From the NCBI GenBank assembly GCA_910588625.1, contig CAJUQN010000013.1, forward strand, positions 1 through 54,868: DNA of 54,868 nt, read 5' to 3'. The notes under the pieces are model-generated. The model saw only the letters and a list, made by a program, of their open reading frames with translations, did not search any database and had not been told where the DNA came from. Numbering within the stretch: position 1 is the first letter of the stretch; each line of letters opens with the position of its first letter. Origin of the DNA: an uncultured Oscillospiraceae bacterium (GTDB lineage Bacteria; Bacillota; Clostridia; Oscillospirales; Oscillospiraceae). Both the position numbers and the translations under genes were made by a program. Positions 31,098-39,700 of this stretch are shown piece after piece.

Positions 31098-31108
31098 GTG
31101 TGCGTCTC

Positions 31109-31669
31109 TCACTTGTTGACCTGTGCGGCAAACTCCTGGATAAAGGCCTTGTAAGCCTCATGCTCCGGCTTCTGCTGGATATTCAAGGGCTCGTACTTGT
31201 CCTGCTTGGTATAGGAGGCGCCCACGTCGAAGTGGCAGATTTCCTTGCCGTCCAGTCCAAACAGCACCGTGTCGCCGTACTTGTCCGCCTCCACCTTGCC
31301 CAGATCCTGGGGGGTGAACAGGACGCCATTGCTCTGATAGCTGATCTCGCCGCCGCTGTACTTGACGGGAACCAGAAACAGCGCCCCTGGCTTGAAGGCG
31401 ACCGCATATTTATAGTAAGTGGTCGTGGTGCTCCGGCCCCGGTAGACCTTATCCTTGTGGTCGGCGTAGGCCGTGGTATAGGTACTGTAGTCGGGCAGCA
31501 GGCGCTTGAGCACCTCCCGGACCTTGGCAAGGTCCTCGCCATTTTCGCCCTTTTTGGTGTTGATGTGTTCCTTAATCATAAAGTACCCAAAGCCCACCAC
31601 GAAAAAGGCCACCACAAGGGCAATAGTTTTTGCGTCATACTCCACAAGGGCAATATTTTTCAAAATCAT
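31109..31669 (-). CDS. Unknown membrane-anchored protein, sigma island gene 6
   Basis: This 186-aa protein has one N-terminal membrane span (about 14-33) and a soluble domain with no recognised motif. The segment SYQSNGVLFTPQDLGKVEADKYGDTV suggests a small beta-rich fold. The start lies 3 bases after the stop of the preceding gene, so translation is coupled. It is the last gene of the island. I do not recognise the family. Confidence 0.7.
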   Translation of the reverse strand: MILKNIALVEYDAKTIALVVAFFVVGFGYFMIKEHINTKKGENGEDLAKVREVLKRLLPDYSTYTTAYADHKDKVYRGRSTTTTYYKYAVAFKPGALFLVPVKYSGGEISYQSNGVLFTPQDLGKVEADKYGDTVLFGLDGKEICHFDVGASYTKQDKYEPLNIQQKPEHEAYKAFIQEFAAQVNK

Positions 31670-31672
31670 GTG

Positions 31673-32149
31673 TTACTCTCCCCATTCAAAAATTGTGTTG
31701 CCATAGGCCCGGTTGAACAGCTTTTCCGCGTCCTTCATGAAGGACACGTTGATTCGCTCCGGGCAGTTGCTAATCCCCATCCAGGTGGTGGGGAGGAAGA
31801 ACCCACGTCCGCCCACCCAGTCCACCCGGGTCTGCTTTCCGACAGGATACCAGTTCCCCAGGTGTAGGATGCCGTTCTCATAGAGCTCCATCCGATCCCC
31901 CATGTGCAAGAGGGGCCAGGCGCAGAAAATCACGAGTACAATCGCCGTGGCGATCAGCAAAGTCCAATCCCCTTTGCCCAGCGCCACGAACATGGCCAGA
32001 GCGGCGGCCGCCAGCCGGAGCAAAATCTCCAGCCCGATCCGTTTCCGGTCTGTCTCCACCTTGTACAGCAGCTTTCCATACTTGGAGGCGGCGTTCCCCT
32101 TGGGAGATAGCGTCTGCTGTTCTGTCTCCCGATAAATCCTGTCTGCCAT
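31673..32149 (-). CDS. Unknown protein with two membrane spans and a PH-like tail, island gene 5
   Basis: This 158-aa protein has a hydrophilic N-terminus, two closely spaced spans (about 42-82), and a C-terminal segment RMELYENGILHLGNWYPVG that looks like the first strands of a bacterial PH-type domain. Its genes on both sides are a few bases away. No function can be assigned. Confidence 0.7.
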   Translation of the reverse strand: MADRIYRETEQQTLSPKGNAASKYGKLLYKVETDRKRIGLEILLRLAAAALAMFVALGKGDWTLLIATAIVLVIFCAWPLLHMGDRMELYENGILHLGNWYPVGKQTRVDWVGGRGFFLPTTWMGISNCPERINVSFMKDAEKLFNRAYGNTIFEWGE

Positions 32150-32162
32150 GCGGAGTCCTCCA

Positions 32163-32834
32163 TCAGTCCAGGTCGGGACCGGGCATCTCCTCCCGGCTTT
32201 GGCGGATCTGGGCGCTGATCTTCCGCCAGCGCATCACCAGCAGGATGACGCCCACCAGGATGGCCGCCACACCTGCGCCGCAGAACACGCGAATAGCGGT
32301 AAAGCCCCTCGGCTCCACCATGAGGAAGGGCTTCAGGTCGTTGAGCTCCTGGTCTGTGTAGCCGTAATACTCCTTCAAATCGTCCCGGAACATGGCGGAC
32401 AGCTCCTCGTCCATCTCCACCACCCGGGTGTCCAGCGTCAGCCCCGACGTGGGAGCATTGCCGCCGTTCAGATAGCTGTAGGTCTGGTCTACCAGATCGT
32501 TGGCGGCAGAGAAGTCCTGAGCGTGGACAGTCAGCCCCACATAGTACTCCCCGGCGGGCAGGACATAGTACAGGGATGACGTCTTTTTCGGCGTGGCGGA
32601 GTGGGTGGAGGTATTCTCCGTCCAGGTCTGCTTACTGGCAAAGGTGTCCAGCAGGAAGGGCACCTGCCCCGATACGTGGTCCCCCGGCTGGATACCGGCC
32701 TCCAAAATCTCCTCAAAGCTCTTGGGCTCCCGGAAGGAGATTGCCGTGTCCCCCAGGGAGATGGCCAAAAGCCCGATCCCGATCAGCACCAGAACCAGTC
32801 CGGCCCGGCTGATCTTCTGCATCATGTTTCCCAT
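32163..32834 (-). CDS. Unknown membrane protein, DUF6709-like, island gene 4
   Basis: This 223-aa protein has a membrane span near each end (about 8-28 and 182-205) and an extracytoplasmic middle. The middle, with SFEEILEAGIQPGDHVSGQV and YYVLPAGEYYVGL, matches what I recall of DUF6709 proteins of gut Clostridia; the recall is uncertain. The start is ATG 32834, with GAGGAGGAGG upstream; the in-frame ATG at 32867 has no ribosome site. Confidence 0.7.
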   Translation of the reverse strand: MGNMMQKISRAGLVLVLIGIGLLAISLGDTAISFREPKSFEEILEAGIQPGDHVSGQVPFLLDTFASKQTWTENTSTHSATPKKTSSLYYVLPAGEYYVGLTVHAQDFSAANDLVDQTYSYLNGGNAPTSGLTLDTRVVEMDEELSAMFRDDLKEYYGYTDQELNDLKPFLMVEPRGFTAIRVFCGAGVAAILVGVILLVMRWRKISAQIRQSREEMPGPDLD

Positions 32835-32863
32835 TGTTGCCTCCTCCTCGTTCTTTCTCAAAA

Positions 32864-34702
32864 TCAAACCCCGTCCATGGGTGGGATTTCCGGCAGGTTC
32901 AGCGCGTAGGCGTCCCGCAGCTCCTCCAGCAGGACGGGATAGTCCTCGTCGAACTGCTCCGGATAGTAGGTGATAGCGGCGGACAGGTAATAGCCTTCCT
33001 GCTTGTAGTCGGCGTACAGTATCGCGATCCGGACACGGGTTCGATCCTCCTCAAAGTATGTCACCTGCTTGACAGCAATGTCGTATTCCTCAATATAGGT
33101 GGTGTCCTGCGTGCCCTCCTCGTAGATGTCATAGCCGGAGGCACCCATAAGCCCATAAGCCAAGTCCACCACAGTCTGGGCGTTTCCGGTGGTCCCCGTC
33201 AGCGTTACCGCCACATCGATACCGTGGGCGGTGGAATGGAGGGCGCCCCCGTCCGGCGAATACTGCGGCGAGTCGCTGTAGGGGACGTGGACGTCGGCAT
33301 ATACGCCAAGGCCGGCTCCGGGCATTCCCGCCGGGGGCACGATGTAGCCTACGGCAGTATAGGCATAGCCCAGTTCCTCGCCCACATGGAACATGGACTG
33401 GTAATCCACCTCCGGAATCACAGGCGCGGAAGGCTCTGCCGTCTGTGTCGGGGAGGGGACCGGTGCGCTGCTTCGGACCACCGGGTCTTTGGGGACGGGG
33501 CCTTCCAAGACCCGGCCAACCATGCCGCCCAGCAGGGCAAAGACCAACGTCAGCGCCAGCGCGATACCCACCAGGCTCCACCTGGCGGGCACGGGCGCTC
33601 GGACGGGCTCAAAGCCGGGGCCGGGGGTAAACCCCGGATATGCCTTGGGGATGTTGACCTTTGTCCTCCGACCGTTCCGACCGGAATAGAATCCCTGCCA
33701 GGCCCACTTGGTTTCCTTGTCAATCTGCAGGTCCGTCAGCGGCATCACGGCCATGCTGAGGGCACTGCCCGGCATTACCTGTCCGCTTGTGAGCACACCG
33801 ATGGCCCGCAGGACGGAGGCTTTGGCCCGCTCCTGCTCCTCAGCGTTCAGCAGATCCCAGCGGAGGGTGCGGACCGCCCCGTTCTTTTTTGTGAAGCGGT
33901 ATGTATCGGCGATGTTCAAAGCGTTGAAATCCACCCGCCACAACGTGCCGCCTGACCGGACCATCATGGTCATGGCCTCTTTGGACAGGCGGATGTTGGG
34001 CCATATGATGATCATCATCACCACAACGCCTATGATACAGCCGAAGGATGCCATGATTAGGGCGATGGAGTTTTCGCTTGCCGCCGCCGCAAACATGAGG
34101 ACAAGGGCCGGGACCGTCCACACGAACGTGGAGACCGTGGCGCTGATCCGCAAAGGCCGCATCTGGGGGATACTTCCGGGGTAGAACTCCGCCTGTACCG
34201 TCCCTTCCTCCTGGACAGGGCTGGAGGGCGCCGCCGTCCCCTGGGGCAGGTCGGGCAGATCGGCGCTGCGCAGCCCTGCGATGATGGTAGGCGCCGCCCC
34301 CAACAGGGTGAACAGGTACAGAAAGACCAGATCTCCCCAGTAGGCGACCTCGTCCACCATTCCCCGATCCAGCAGCTCAGGGACAGCCTGGAAGCACTCG
34401 AACACCCCCGCGTCCAGGGCGGAGGCCAGGGACACCGCACAGCTCAGCCGGTGGGCCAGCCAGGTCATGACCAGCACCAGCACGGAAGAGATGACCGCGC
34501 CCTTTTTGCTCAGCGTGCCGCCGTTGAGCAGCTCGTAGCCCTTCAGCGCTCCTACAGCCATCACCAGGCCGGAGATGGAGGCCACATAGCCCAGCTGGCC
34601 GATGACCACTGTGCACAGCACGCCCAACAGGGAGCCTAAAAAGGCGCCGACCACACCCGCCACCACATTTTCCTGCCTTTTCTGTTTCGTTTCCTCTTCC
34701 AC
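32864..34702 (-). CDS. Large multi-span membrane protein of unknown function, island gene 3
   Basis: This 612-aa protein has about four N-terminal spans (to about 150), two more near 200-240, a cytoplasmic segment with TLWRVDFNALNIADTYRF, one span near 380-400 and a Pro/Ser-rich linker. It ends in an extracytoplasmic domain containing VDYQSMFHVGEELGYAYTA. GTG 34702 is the start, with GGGAGGT upstream. The domain arrangement suggests a sensor or surface scaffold, but no catalytic motif is visible. It is the first of four tightly spaced membrane-protein genes downstream of a sigma factor unit. Confidence 0.75.
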   Translation of the reverse strand: MEEETKQKRQENVVAGVVGAFLGSLLGVLCTVVIGQLGYVASISGLVMAVGALKGYELLNGGTLSKKGAVISSVLVLVMTWLAHRLSCAVSLASALDAGVFECFQAVPELLDRGMVDEVAYWGDLVFLYLFTLLGAAPTIIAGLRSADLPDLPQGTAAPSSPVQEEGTVQAEFYPGSIPQMRPLRISATVSTFVWTVPALVLMFAAAASENSIALIMASFGCIIGVVVMMIIIWPNIRLSKEAMTMMVRSGGTLWRVDFNALNIADTYRFTKKNGAVRTLRWDLLNAEEQERAKASVLRAIGVLTSGQVMPGSALSMAVMPLTDLQIDKETKWAWQGFYSGRNGRRTKVNIPKAYPGFTPGPGFEPVRAPVPARWSLVGIALALTLVFALLGGMVGRVLEGPVPKDPVVRSSAPVPSPTQTAEPSAPVIPEVDYQSMFHVGEELGYAYTAVGYIVPPAGMPGAGLGVYADVHVPYSDSPQYSPDGGALHSTAHGIDVAVTLTGTTGNAQTVVDLAYGLMGASGYDIYEEGTQDTTYIEEYDIAVKQVTYFEEDRTRVRIAILYADYKQEGYYLSAAITYYPEQFDEDYPVLLEELRDAYALNLPEIPPMDGV

Positions 34703-34829
34703 TTAAATGACCTCCCTCTCGGTGTTGCTTGAGAATGCGAATTCATTCAGTGGACCGCTTTCGGTCCCCTATCTTAATAGTCAAACCGATTTGAAAATTG
34801 TTTTCAGATTTTCAAGTGTCTTAACTATA
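34703..34829 (-). promoter_or_regulatory. Spacer with two inverted repeats before the membrane genes
   Basis: TTGAAAAT (34791-34798) and ATTTTCAA (34808-34815) form an exact inverted repeat. GGACCG (34752-34757) and CGGTCC (34762-34767) form a tight hairpin. A minus-strand TTGACT/TAAGAT pair is too close to form a promoter, so the promoter of the downstream genes is uncertain; an operator or a sigma-factor-specific promoter may lie here. Confidence 0.4.
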
Positions 34830-35573
34830 TCACAACTCGTAGATGGAATCAATCACCTGCCTCAATTCATCCATGGTGATGTCGCCACTGATGGCACACT
34901 CCGCGGGCCCATTGACCCACACGGCGGAGGCCCGCCCGGCGTTGGTGAACAGCATATGCGTCACGCCTCCTGTCTCATAGGGTTCGGGGTCTCCCTCGTC
35001 CTTCTGGAAGGTGCCGGTACTGTTCTGAAGCCCCTCCTCCCGGGGCAGATGGACGGCCACAAAAAATACCAGCGCCTCCTCGTTCCGGCGGTAAGCTGCC
35101 TGGTACAGCAGCTCATCGGGAAAGCCGGTGATCTCCGCCAGCTCAATCTGTTCAAATCCCTCCGGCAGCCACTGGGGCACCACAGGCCGCGCCAGCCCGC
35201 AGTCCGCCAGGGCCTCCCACATATCGGCGTACTCCTTCTCCTCCTCCGGAACGTGGGCGTCGTCCTGGTCCGTGTGGAGGATCTGCTCCGGGGCCAGATG
35301 CCGCCAAAAATCCTGGCCTTCCGCCGCCGTCACAGAGACGGACAGCAGCAGAAGGACCAGCACTGCAGCCGCCAGCAGTCCCCGTTTCCGCCAGCGAAGG
35401 AAGGGGGATCGACGCCACCCCTGGGCGGCGTCGGAGAACGGCGCTCCGCCGTCCTCATAAAGAGCGCTGCTGACCTGGCCAAAAGGCAGATAATTCTCCT
35501 GAAAGCTCTCCCAGGCCCGGTCGGCGTTACCGGGCCCGCTGCACCCGTTTTTTGCACGCCTCCACCGACACAC
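34830..35573 (-). CDS. Single-span anti-sigma-like protein with DUF4367-type domain
   Basis: This 247-aa protein has a cytoplasmic N-terminus (1-62) ending in basic residues, one span (about 65-85), and an outer domain with QWLPEGFEQIELAEITGF and ITMDELRQVIDSIYEL, the pattern of DUF4367/anti-sigma proteins in Firmicutes. The start is uncertain: GTG 35573 would overlap the sigma gene by 47 bases. AGGAGA around 35500 could drive a shorter product. By layout it should hold the adjacent sigma factor inactive until a surface signal arrives. Confidence 0.75.
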   Translation of the reverse strand: MCRWRRAKNGCSGPGNADRAWESFQENYLPFGQVSSALYEDGGAPFSDAAQGWRRSPFLRWRKRGLLAAAVLVLLLLSVSVTAAEGQDFWRHLAPEQILHTDQDDAHVPEEEKEYADMWEALADCGLARPVVPQWLPEGFEQIELAEITGFPDELLYQAAYRRNEEALVFFVAVHLPREEGLQNSTGTFQKDEGDPEPYETGGVTHMLFTNAGRASAVWVNGPAECAISGDITMDELRQVIDSIYEL

Positions 35574-35985
35574 CCAGCTCGTGGGCCAGCTCCGGCATGG
35601 TGCACTGGTCCAGGGCGATGCGCTTAAGCAGCTGAAAATCCTCGCTGGCCGCCACGTTACTGAACAGCAGGTCCACGCTCATCAGCTCCCCGGCCTCGGC
35701 GGGGGGCTCCTCCCCCTCGTTCAGGGACAGCAGCCGCTGGAGCTTGGCCTGAGTCCGCAGCATATTCTGCATGACGTGCTTCAGGGTCAGCATGATCCAT
35801 CCCTGGGGGTTGGGGCTGGACAAAAACTGCTCCCGCTTGTCGCAGGCGATGCAAAAGGCATCCTGGGCGGTCTCCTCCGCCAGGGCATCGTCCACCAGGA
35901 TGCGCAGAGCGTAGACGTGGAGCACCGGGTACATCTCCTTATACGGTTTTTCGATCTCCGTTTTCCACGGCTCTCCGCAGTCCAC
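35527..35985 (-). CDS. Small sigma-70-family (ECF-like) factor
   Basis: This 152-aa protein has a region-2-like part (about 10-75: ALRILVDDALAEETAQDAFC) and a region-4-like helix-turn-helix at the end (TMPELAHELGVSVEACKKRVQRAR). The region-2 DNA-melting signature is poorly conserved, so a regulator derived from a sigma factor cannot be excluded. The start is GTG 35985, with GGAGGT upstream. It is the first gene of the minus-strand island, directly coupled to its presumed anti-sigma partner. Confidence 0.8.
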   Translation of the reverse strand: MDCGEPWKTEIEKPYKEMYPVLHVYALRILVDDALAEETAQDAFCIACDKREQFLSSPNPQGWIMLTLKHVMQNMLRTQAKLQRLLSLNEGEEPPAEAGELMSVDLLFSNVAASEDFQLLKRIALDQCTMPELAHELGVSVEACKKRVQRAR

Positions 35986-36283
35986 CTGCTCACCTCCGGA
36001 CGGTCTACAGTATTTGATTCTTATTTATTATGTTTATGTTGCAACGGGGGCCTTTGGGGACGTTCAGGTGGCACAATTGCAGATTTTTTCTGGCTGTTTC
36101 GGATGTATACGTATTCACAACCCCGATAAAAGGGTTTTTCTTCCAGAAATAGCACACAATTATTTTTGCAAGTTCTTATACCAATTCTTGCAAAATGACG
36201 TTTTACAACGCTGAAGTACCGCATTATAATGATGGGCGCAATTGGGGCCCATCCGGCCCACTTGCAGAAAGGAAGCGCATACT
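35986..36283. other. Divergent region between the sigma gene and the MATE gene
   Basis: An A/T-rich region without a gene. It holds the MATE promoter (36202-36230), a short AACCC/GGGTTTTT hairpin (about 36119-36137), and two copies of TTGCAA in a CTTGCAA context (around 36167 and 36188) that could be an operator. No clear promoter for the sigma gene was found. Confidence 0.4.
36202..36230 (+). promoter_or_regulatory. Sigma-A promoter of the MATE gene
   Basis: TTTACA (36202-36207) and TATAAT (36225-36230), 17-bp spacer. Confidence 0.75.
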
Positions 36284-37639
36284 ATGAACAAAGATTTAAC
36301 GGTTGGCAAGCCGGAATCAGTGCTGTGGAAATTCTGTCTGCCCCTGTTTGGCAGCATCATTTTCCAGCAGCTCTACAACCTGGCCGACAGCTTTGTGGCC
36401 GGAAAGTTCATCGGTGAGGACGCATTGGCGGCGGTGGGCAACAGCTATGAGGTGACGCTGATTTTCATTGCCTTTGCCTTTGGCTGCAACATCGGCTGCT
36501 CGGTGGTGGTGTCTCAGCTCTTCGGGGCCAAGCAGTTCCGGGAGATGAAAACGGCAGTGTACACCACCTTGATCGCCAGCGGCGTGGTCTGCCTGACGCT
36601 GATGGCGGTGGGGACGCTGTGCTGCAGCGAGCTTCTCCGGCTGATCCAGACGCCGGAGAATGTGATGGCGGACTCTCAATTGTACCTGGACATTTATATT
36701 CTCGGCCTTCCCTTCGTATTTTATTATAACGTGGCCACCGGGATTTTCTCCGCCCTGGGAGATTCCAAGACGCCATTCATTTTCCTGGCAGTATCCTCCA
36801 CCTCCAATATTGCGGTGGATATTTTATTCGTCACTGCTTTCCATATGGCGGTGGCCGGCGTAGCCTGGGCTACCTTCCTGTGCCAGGGGATCAGCTGTGT
36901 GCTGGCAATTGTGGTGGTGCTCCGGCGGTTTGGCAGGATTCAGACGGAGGGAAAGGTCCCGTTGTTCTCCTGGCCCCTTTTGAAGCGCATCGCTGTGGTG
37001 GCCATACCCAGCACCCTTCAGCAGAGCTTTATCTCCGTGGGCAACATTGTCATCCAGGGCGTCATCAACAGCTTCGGCTCCAGCGTCATGGCCGGCTATT
37101 CCGCTTCTGTTAAGCTGAACAACCTGGTCATTACCTCTTTCACCACCCTGGGCAACGGCATCTCCAATTACGCGGCCCAGAACATTGGCGCGAAAAAGCT
37201 GCCCCGGGTCAAGGCCGGGTTCAAGGCCGGACTCAAGCTGGTGTGGCTTTTGTGCGTACCCATGACGCTACTCTACTTCTTCGGCGGCCGCTATCTGGTG
37301 TATATCTTCCTGGACCCCAGCAAGGCCAGCGCCCTGGCGCTGGATACGGGCGTCCAGTTCCTGCGTATCCTTTCGCCGTTCTACTTTGTGGTTGCCGCCA
37401 AGCTGGTGGCGGATGGCATCCTGCGGGGTGCGGGCGCGATGACGCAGTTTATGGTCTCCACCTTCAGTGACCTGATCCTGCGGGTGGCACTGGCGGCGGC
37501 GCTGTCCGTTCCTTTGGGGGCTATGGGCATCTGGTGCGCCTGGCCGATCGGCTGGGCGATCGGGAGCGCCCTGTCCGTATTTTTCTACTGGACCGGGCCA
37601 TGGTCCAAGGCGGTATCCGAAAACGGGGAAGGCGCCTGA
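36284..37639 (+). CDS. MATE-family multidrug/cation antiporter
   Basis: This 451-aa inner-membrane transporter has twelve predicted spans in two homologous halves. Family signatures are PLFGSIIFQQLYNLADSFVAGKF near the N-terminus and the matching PSTLQQSFISVGNIVIQGVIN at the start of the second half. It exports drugs or metabolites in exchange for sodium or protons. The start is ATG 36284 after AAAGGAAG; an upstream in-frame ATG at 36242 has no such site. The substrate cannot be predicted. Confidence 0.93.
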   Translation: MNKDLTVGKPESVLWKFCLPLFGSIIFQQLYNLADSFVAGKFIGEDALAAVGNSYEVTLIFIAFAFGCNIGCSVVVSQLFGAKQFREMKTAVYTTLIASGVVCLTLMAVGTLCCSELLRLIQTPENVMADSQLYLDIYILGLPFVFYYNVATGIFSALGDSKTPFIFLAVSSTSNIAVDILFVTAFHMAVAGVAWATFLCQGISCVLAIVVVLRRFGRIQTEGKVPLFSWPLLKRIAVVAIPSTLQQSFISVGNIVIQGVINSFGSSVMAGYSASVKLNNLVITSFTTLGNGISNYAAQNIGAKKLPRVKAGFKAGLKLVWLLCVPMTLLYFFGGRYLVYIFLDPSKASALALDTGVQFLRILSPFYFVVAAKLVADGILRGAGAMTQFMVSTFSDLILRVALAAALSVPLGAMGIWCAWPIGWAIGSALSVFFYWTGPWSKAVSENGEGA

Positions 37640-37749
37640 CTCCGCCGCAAAGTCGATGCTCTCCATATATATCGCGCGGTTGTCCATGGTTTTGGGGCAA
37701 AGAATGTGGTAAACTATCTTTAACTATAAAAAAGAGAAGGGGGCAGGTC

Positions 37750-38661
37750 ATGAAGATTATCGACGCCCACGCCCATGTGGTCCAGTGCATTGCGGGCACT
37801 GGCTCCCAGGGGGAGCTGCGCCCCTGTGGCGGCGGGAAGGCCATCTATGCCACAGGAAGCTCCTTCCAGATGCTCCCGCCAGAGATTGGCGAGTACGACG
37901 CCGCCCCGGAGGCCCTAATACGGGTCATGGACGCGCACGGTGTGAACAAGGCGGTGCTGCTCCAGGGGAACTACTTCGGGTTCCAGAACCTTTACACATG
38001 GGAAGCGGTGAGGGCTTATCCGGACCGTTTCATTGGCGCGGCCTCCTATGACCCATTTTCTTTCCAGGCGGAAAAGATCAAAGCTCACCTGTTCGATGAG
38101 CTGGGCTTCAAAATTGTCAAATTTGAGGTCAGCAGCGGCTCTGGCTTAATGGCCAACCACCCGCCTGTGGACCTGAATGGAGAGGTCATGCACCAGTGCT
38201 ACCGCCACGCGGCGGACCGGGGCTTGATCTTTGTCGTCGACATCGGCAAGCCCGGCAGCGTCAGCTGGCAGGTGGAGGCCCTCAGCCGGGCCATTCAGCA
38301 GTATCCGGGGATGAAATTTGTTGTGTGCCATCTCCTGGCCCCCCAGCTGGGAGACGGGGAGCTTCTCAAGGAATCGCTGGGGAAGTTGGCCCTGCCCAAC
38401 GTGTGGTTTGATCTGGCGGCCTTGTGCGCAAATAGCAGGCCAGAGATATACCCCTATCCCACCGCTCAGGGCTATGTCAAGGATGCTGTGGACATCGTGG
38501 GGGCAGACCGCCTGTTGTGGGGCAGCGATATGCCGTCTACCCTGGTCCGGGACAGCTACCGGCATCTCATCGATTTTATTGCCCTGCACCCGGATCTCAG
38601 CGGGGGAGAAAAAGAAAAAATTCTCTGCACCAACGCGGAAAGGCTGTTCTTCCCCCAGTGA
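37750..38661 (+). CDS. Amidohydrolase-2 family metal-dependent hydrolase
   Basis: This 303-aa TIM-barrel hydrolase has the metal-binding DAHAHV motif at the N-terminus, a His in VVCHLLAP near the middle and the catalytic Asp in LLWGSDMP near the C-terminus, as in the decarboxylase/hydrolase branch (COG2159). The start is ATG 37750 after AGAAGGGGGCAGG. The AEC permease follows 42 bases later, so the two may be cotranscribed and handle the same small organic acid. The substrate is unknown. Confidence 0.85.
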   Translation: MKIIDAHAHVVQCIAGTGSQGELRPCGGGKAIYATGSSFQMLPPEIGEYDAAPEALIRVMDAHGVNKAVLLQGNYFGFQNLYTWEAVRAYPDRFIGAASYDPFSFQAEKIKAHLFDELGFKIVKFEVSSGSGLMANHPPVDLNGEVMHQCYRHAADRGLIFVVDIGKPGSVSWQVEALSRAIQQYPGMKFVVCHLLAPQLGDGELLKESLGKLALPNVWFDLAALCANSRPEIYPYPTAQGYVKDAVDIVGADRLLWGSDMPSTLVRDSYRHLIDFIALHPDLSGGEKEKILCTNAERLFFPQ

Positions 38662-38703
38662 CCTGTCCTGGTCACTACGATCTCCCGGAAAGTAGGCGAG
38701 ACT

Positions 38704-39648
38704 ATGCTGTTAAACAGTTTTCTCCTATCCCTGAACGCCATCGTCTCCATTTTCGTCACCATGGCGGTGGGCTACGGGGCAAAGCGGCTGCTGAAGCTGG
38801 AAAAGGGCCATGTTCAAAAGTTCAACGCCCTGGTGTTCCACACCCTGCTGCCGCTGATGCTCTTTTACAACATCTACACCTCCGACATCCGGGGCGGAGT
38901 CAGCTTCCGCTGCCTGGGGCTGGCGTTAGCGGTGTTGATGGCATTGTTCCTGCTGACCTGGCTGCTTGTCGCCAAAATCGAGCCTGCCAATGACCAGCGG
39001 GGCGTGATGATCCAGGCGTCCTTCCGCAGCAACTTTTTATTGCTGGGGATGCCCCTAATTCGGGAGCTGTGCCCCGGTGCGGATTTGGCCACCGTCTCCG
39101 TCATGCTGGCCATCGTGGTGCCCTGCTATAATGTGCTGGCGGTTATCACCTTGGAGGCATTCCACCGAAAGGATATTCATCCCAAGAAAATACTGCTTGG
39201 AATCGCAAGAAACCCTTTGATTATCGCCTCCGCGGCAGGTGTTCTGCTGAACCTGTCCGGGCTGTCCCTGCCGGGGTTTCTGGAGAGCCCCATTTCTCAA
39301 TTGGGCTCGTCGGCCTCGCCGGTGGCCCTGCTTCTGCTGGGGGCGCAATTCGAGTTCCACGACGTACGGGTCTATCGGCGCAATCTGGCCGTCTGCACGG
39401 CGCTCCGCCTACTGGTGTTCCCGGGCGCAGCCCTGCCGCTGGCGGCGCTGGCGGGGCTGCGGGGACCGGAATTCGCGGTGCTCATCTCCATGTTTGCCAC
39501 CCCCACCGCCGTGGCCTCTTACAGCATGGCCTCTCAGATGGGGGGCAACCCAGAGCTGGCTGCCAGCGCGGTAACCGTGACCACCTTGCTGTCCGCCGGA
39601 ACCATGTTCCTCTGGATTTTCCTGTTTAAGTCTCTGGGAATGTTTTAG
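38704..39648 (+). CDS. AEC (auxin efflux carrier) family permease
   Basis: This 314-aa protein has ten predicted spans. The two inverted halves show FVTMAVGYGAKRLLKL, FHTLLPLMLFYNIY and, near the end, MFATPTAVASYSMASQMGG. Bacterial members transport dicarboxylates such as malate or malonate. It lies after an amidohydrolase gene. A terminator follows. Confidence 0.9.
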   Translation: MLLNSFLLSLNAIVSIFVTMAVGYGAKRLLKLEKGHVQKFNALVFHTLLPLMLFYNIYTSDIRGGVSFRCLGLALAVLMALFLLTWLLVAKIEPANDQRGVMIQASFRSNFLLLGMPLIRELCPGADLATVSVMLAIVVPCYNVLAVITLEAFHRKDIHPKKILLGIARNPLIIASAAGVLLNLSGLSLPGFLESPISQLGSSASPVALLLLGAQFEFHDVRVYRRNLAVCTALRLLVFPGAALPLAALAGLRGPEFAVLISMFATPTAVASYSMASQMGGNPELAASAVTVTTLLSAGTMFLWIFLFKSLGMF

Positions 39649-39654
39649 CAGACC

Positions 39655-39686
39655 AAAAAGGGAGAGGCCTTTGCCTCTCCTTTTTT
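39655..39686. terminator. Bidirectional terminator between the AEC and isomerase genes
   Basis: AAAAAGGGAGAGG, a short loop, CCTCTCCTTTTTT. A T run exists in both directions, so it can close the plus-strand unit and the minus-strand pectin array. Confidence 0.9.
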
Positions 39687-39700
39687 GTGTTTTGTTTGCG

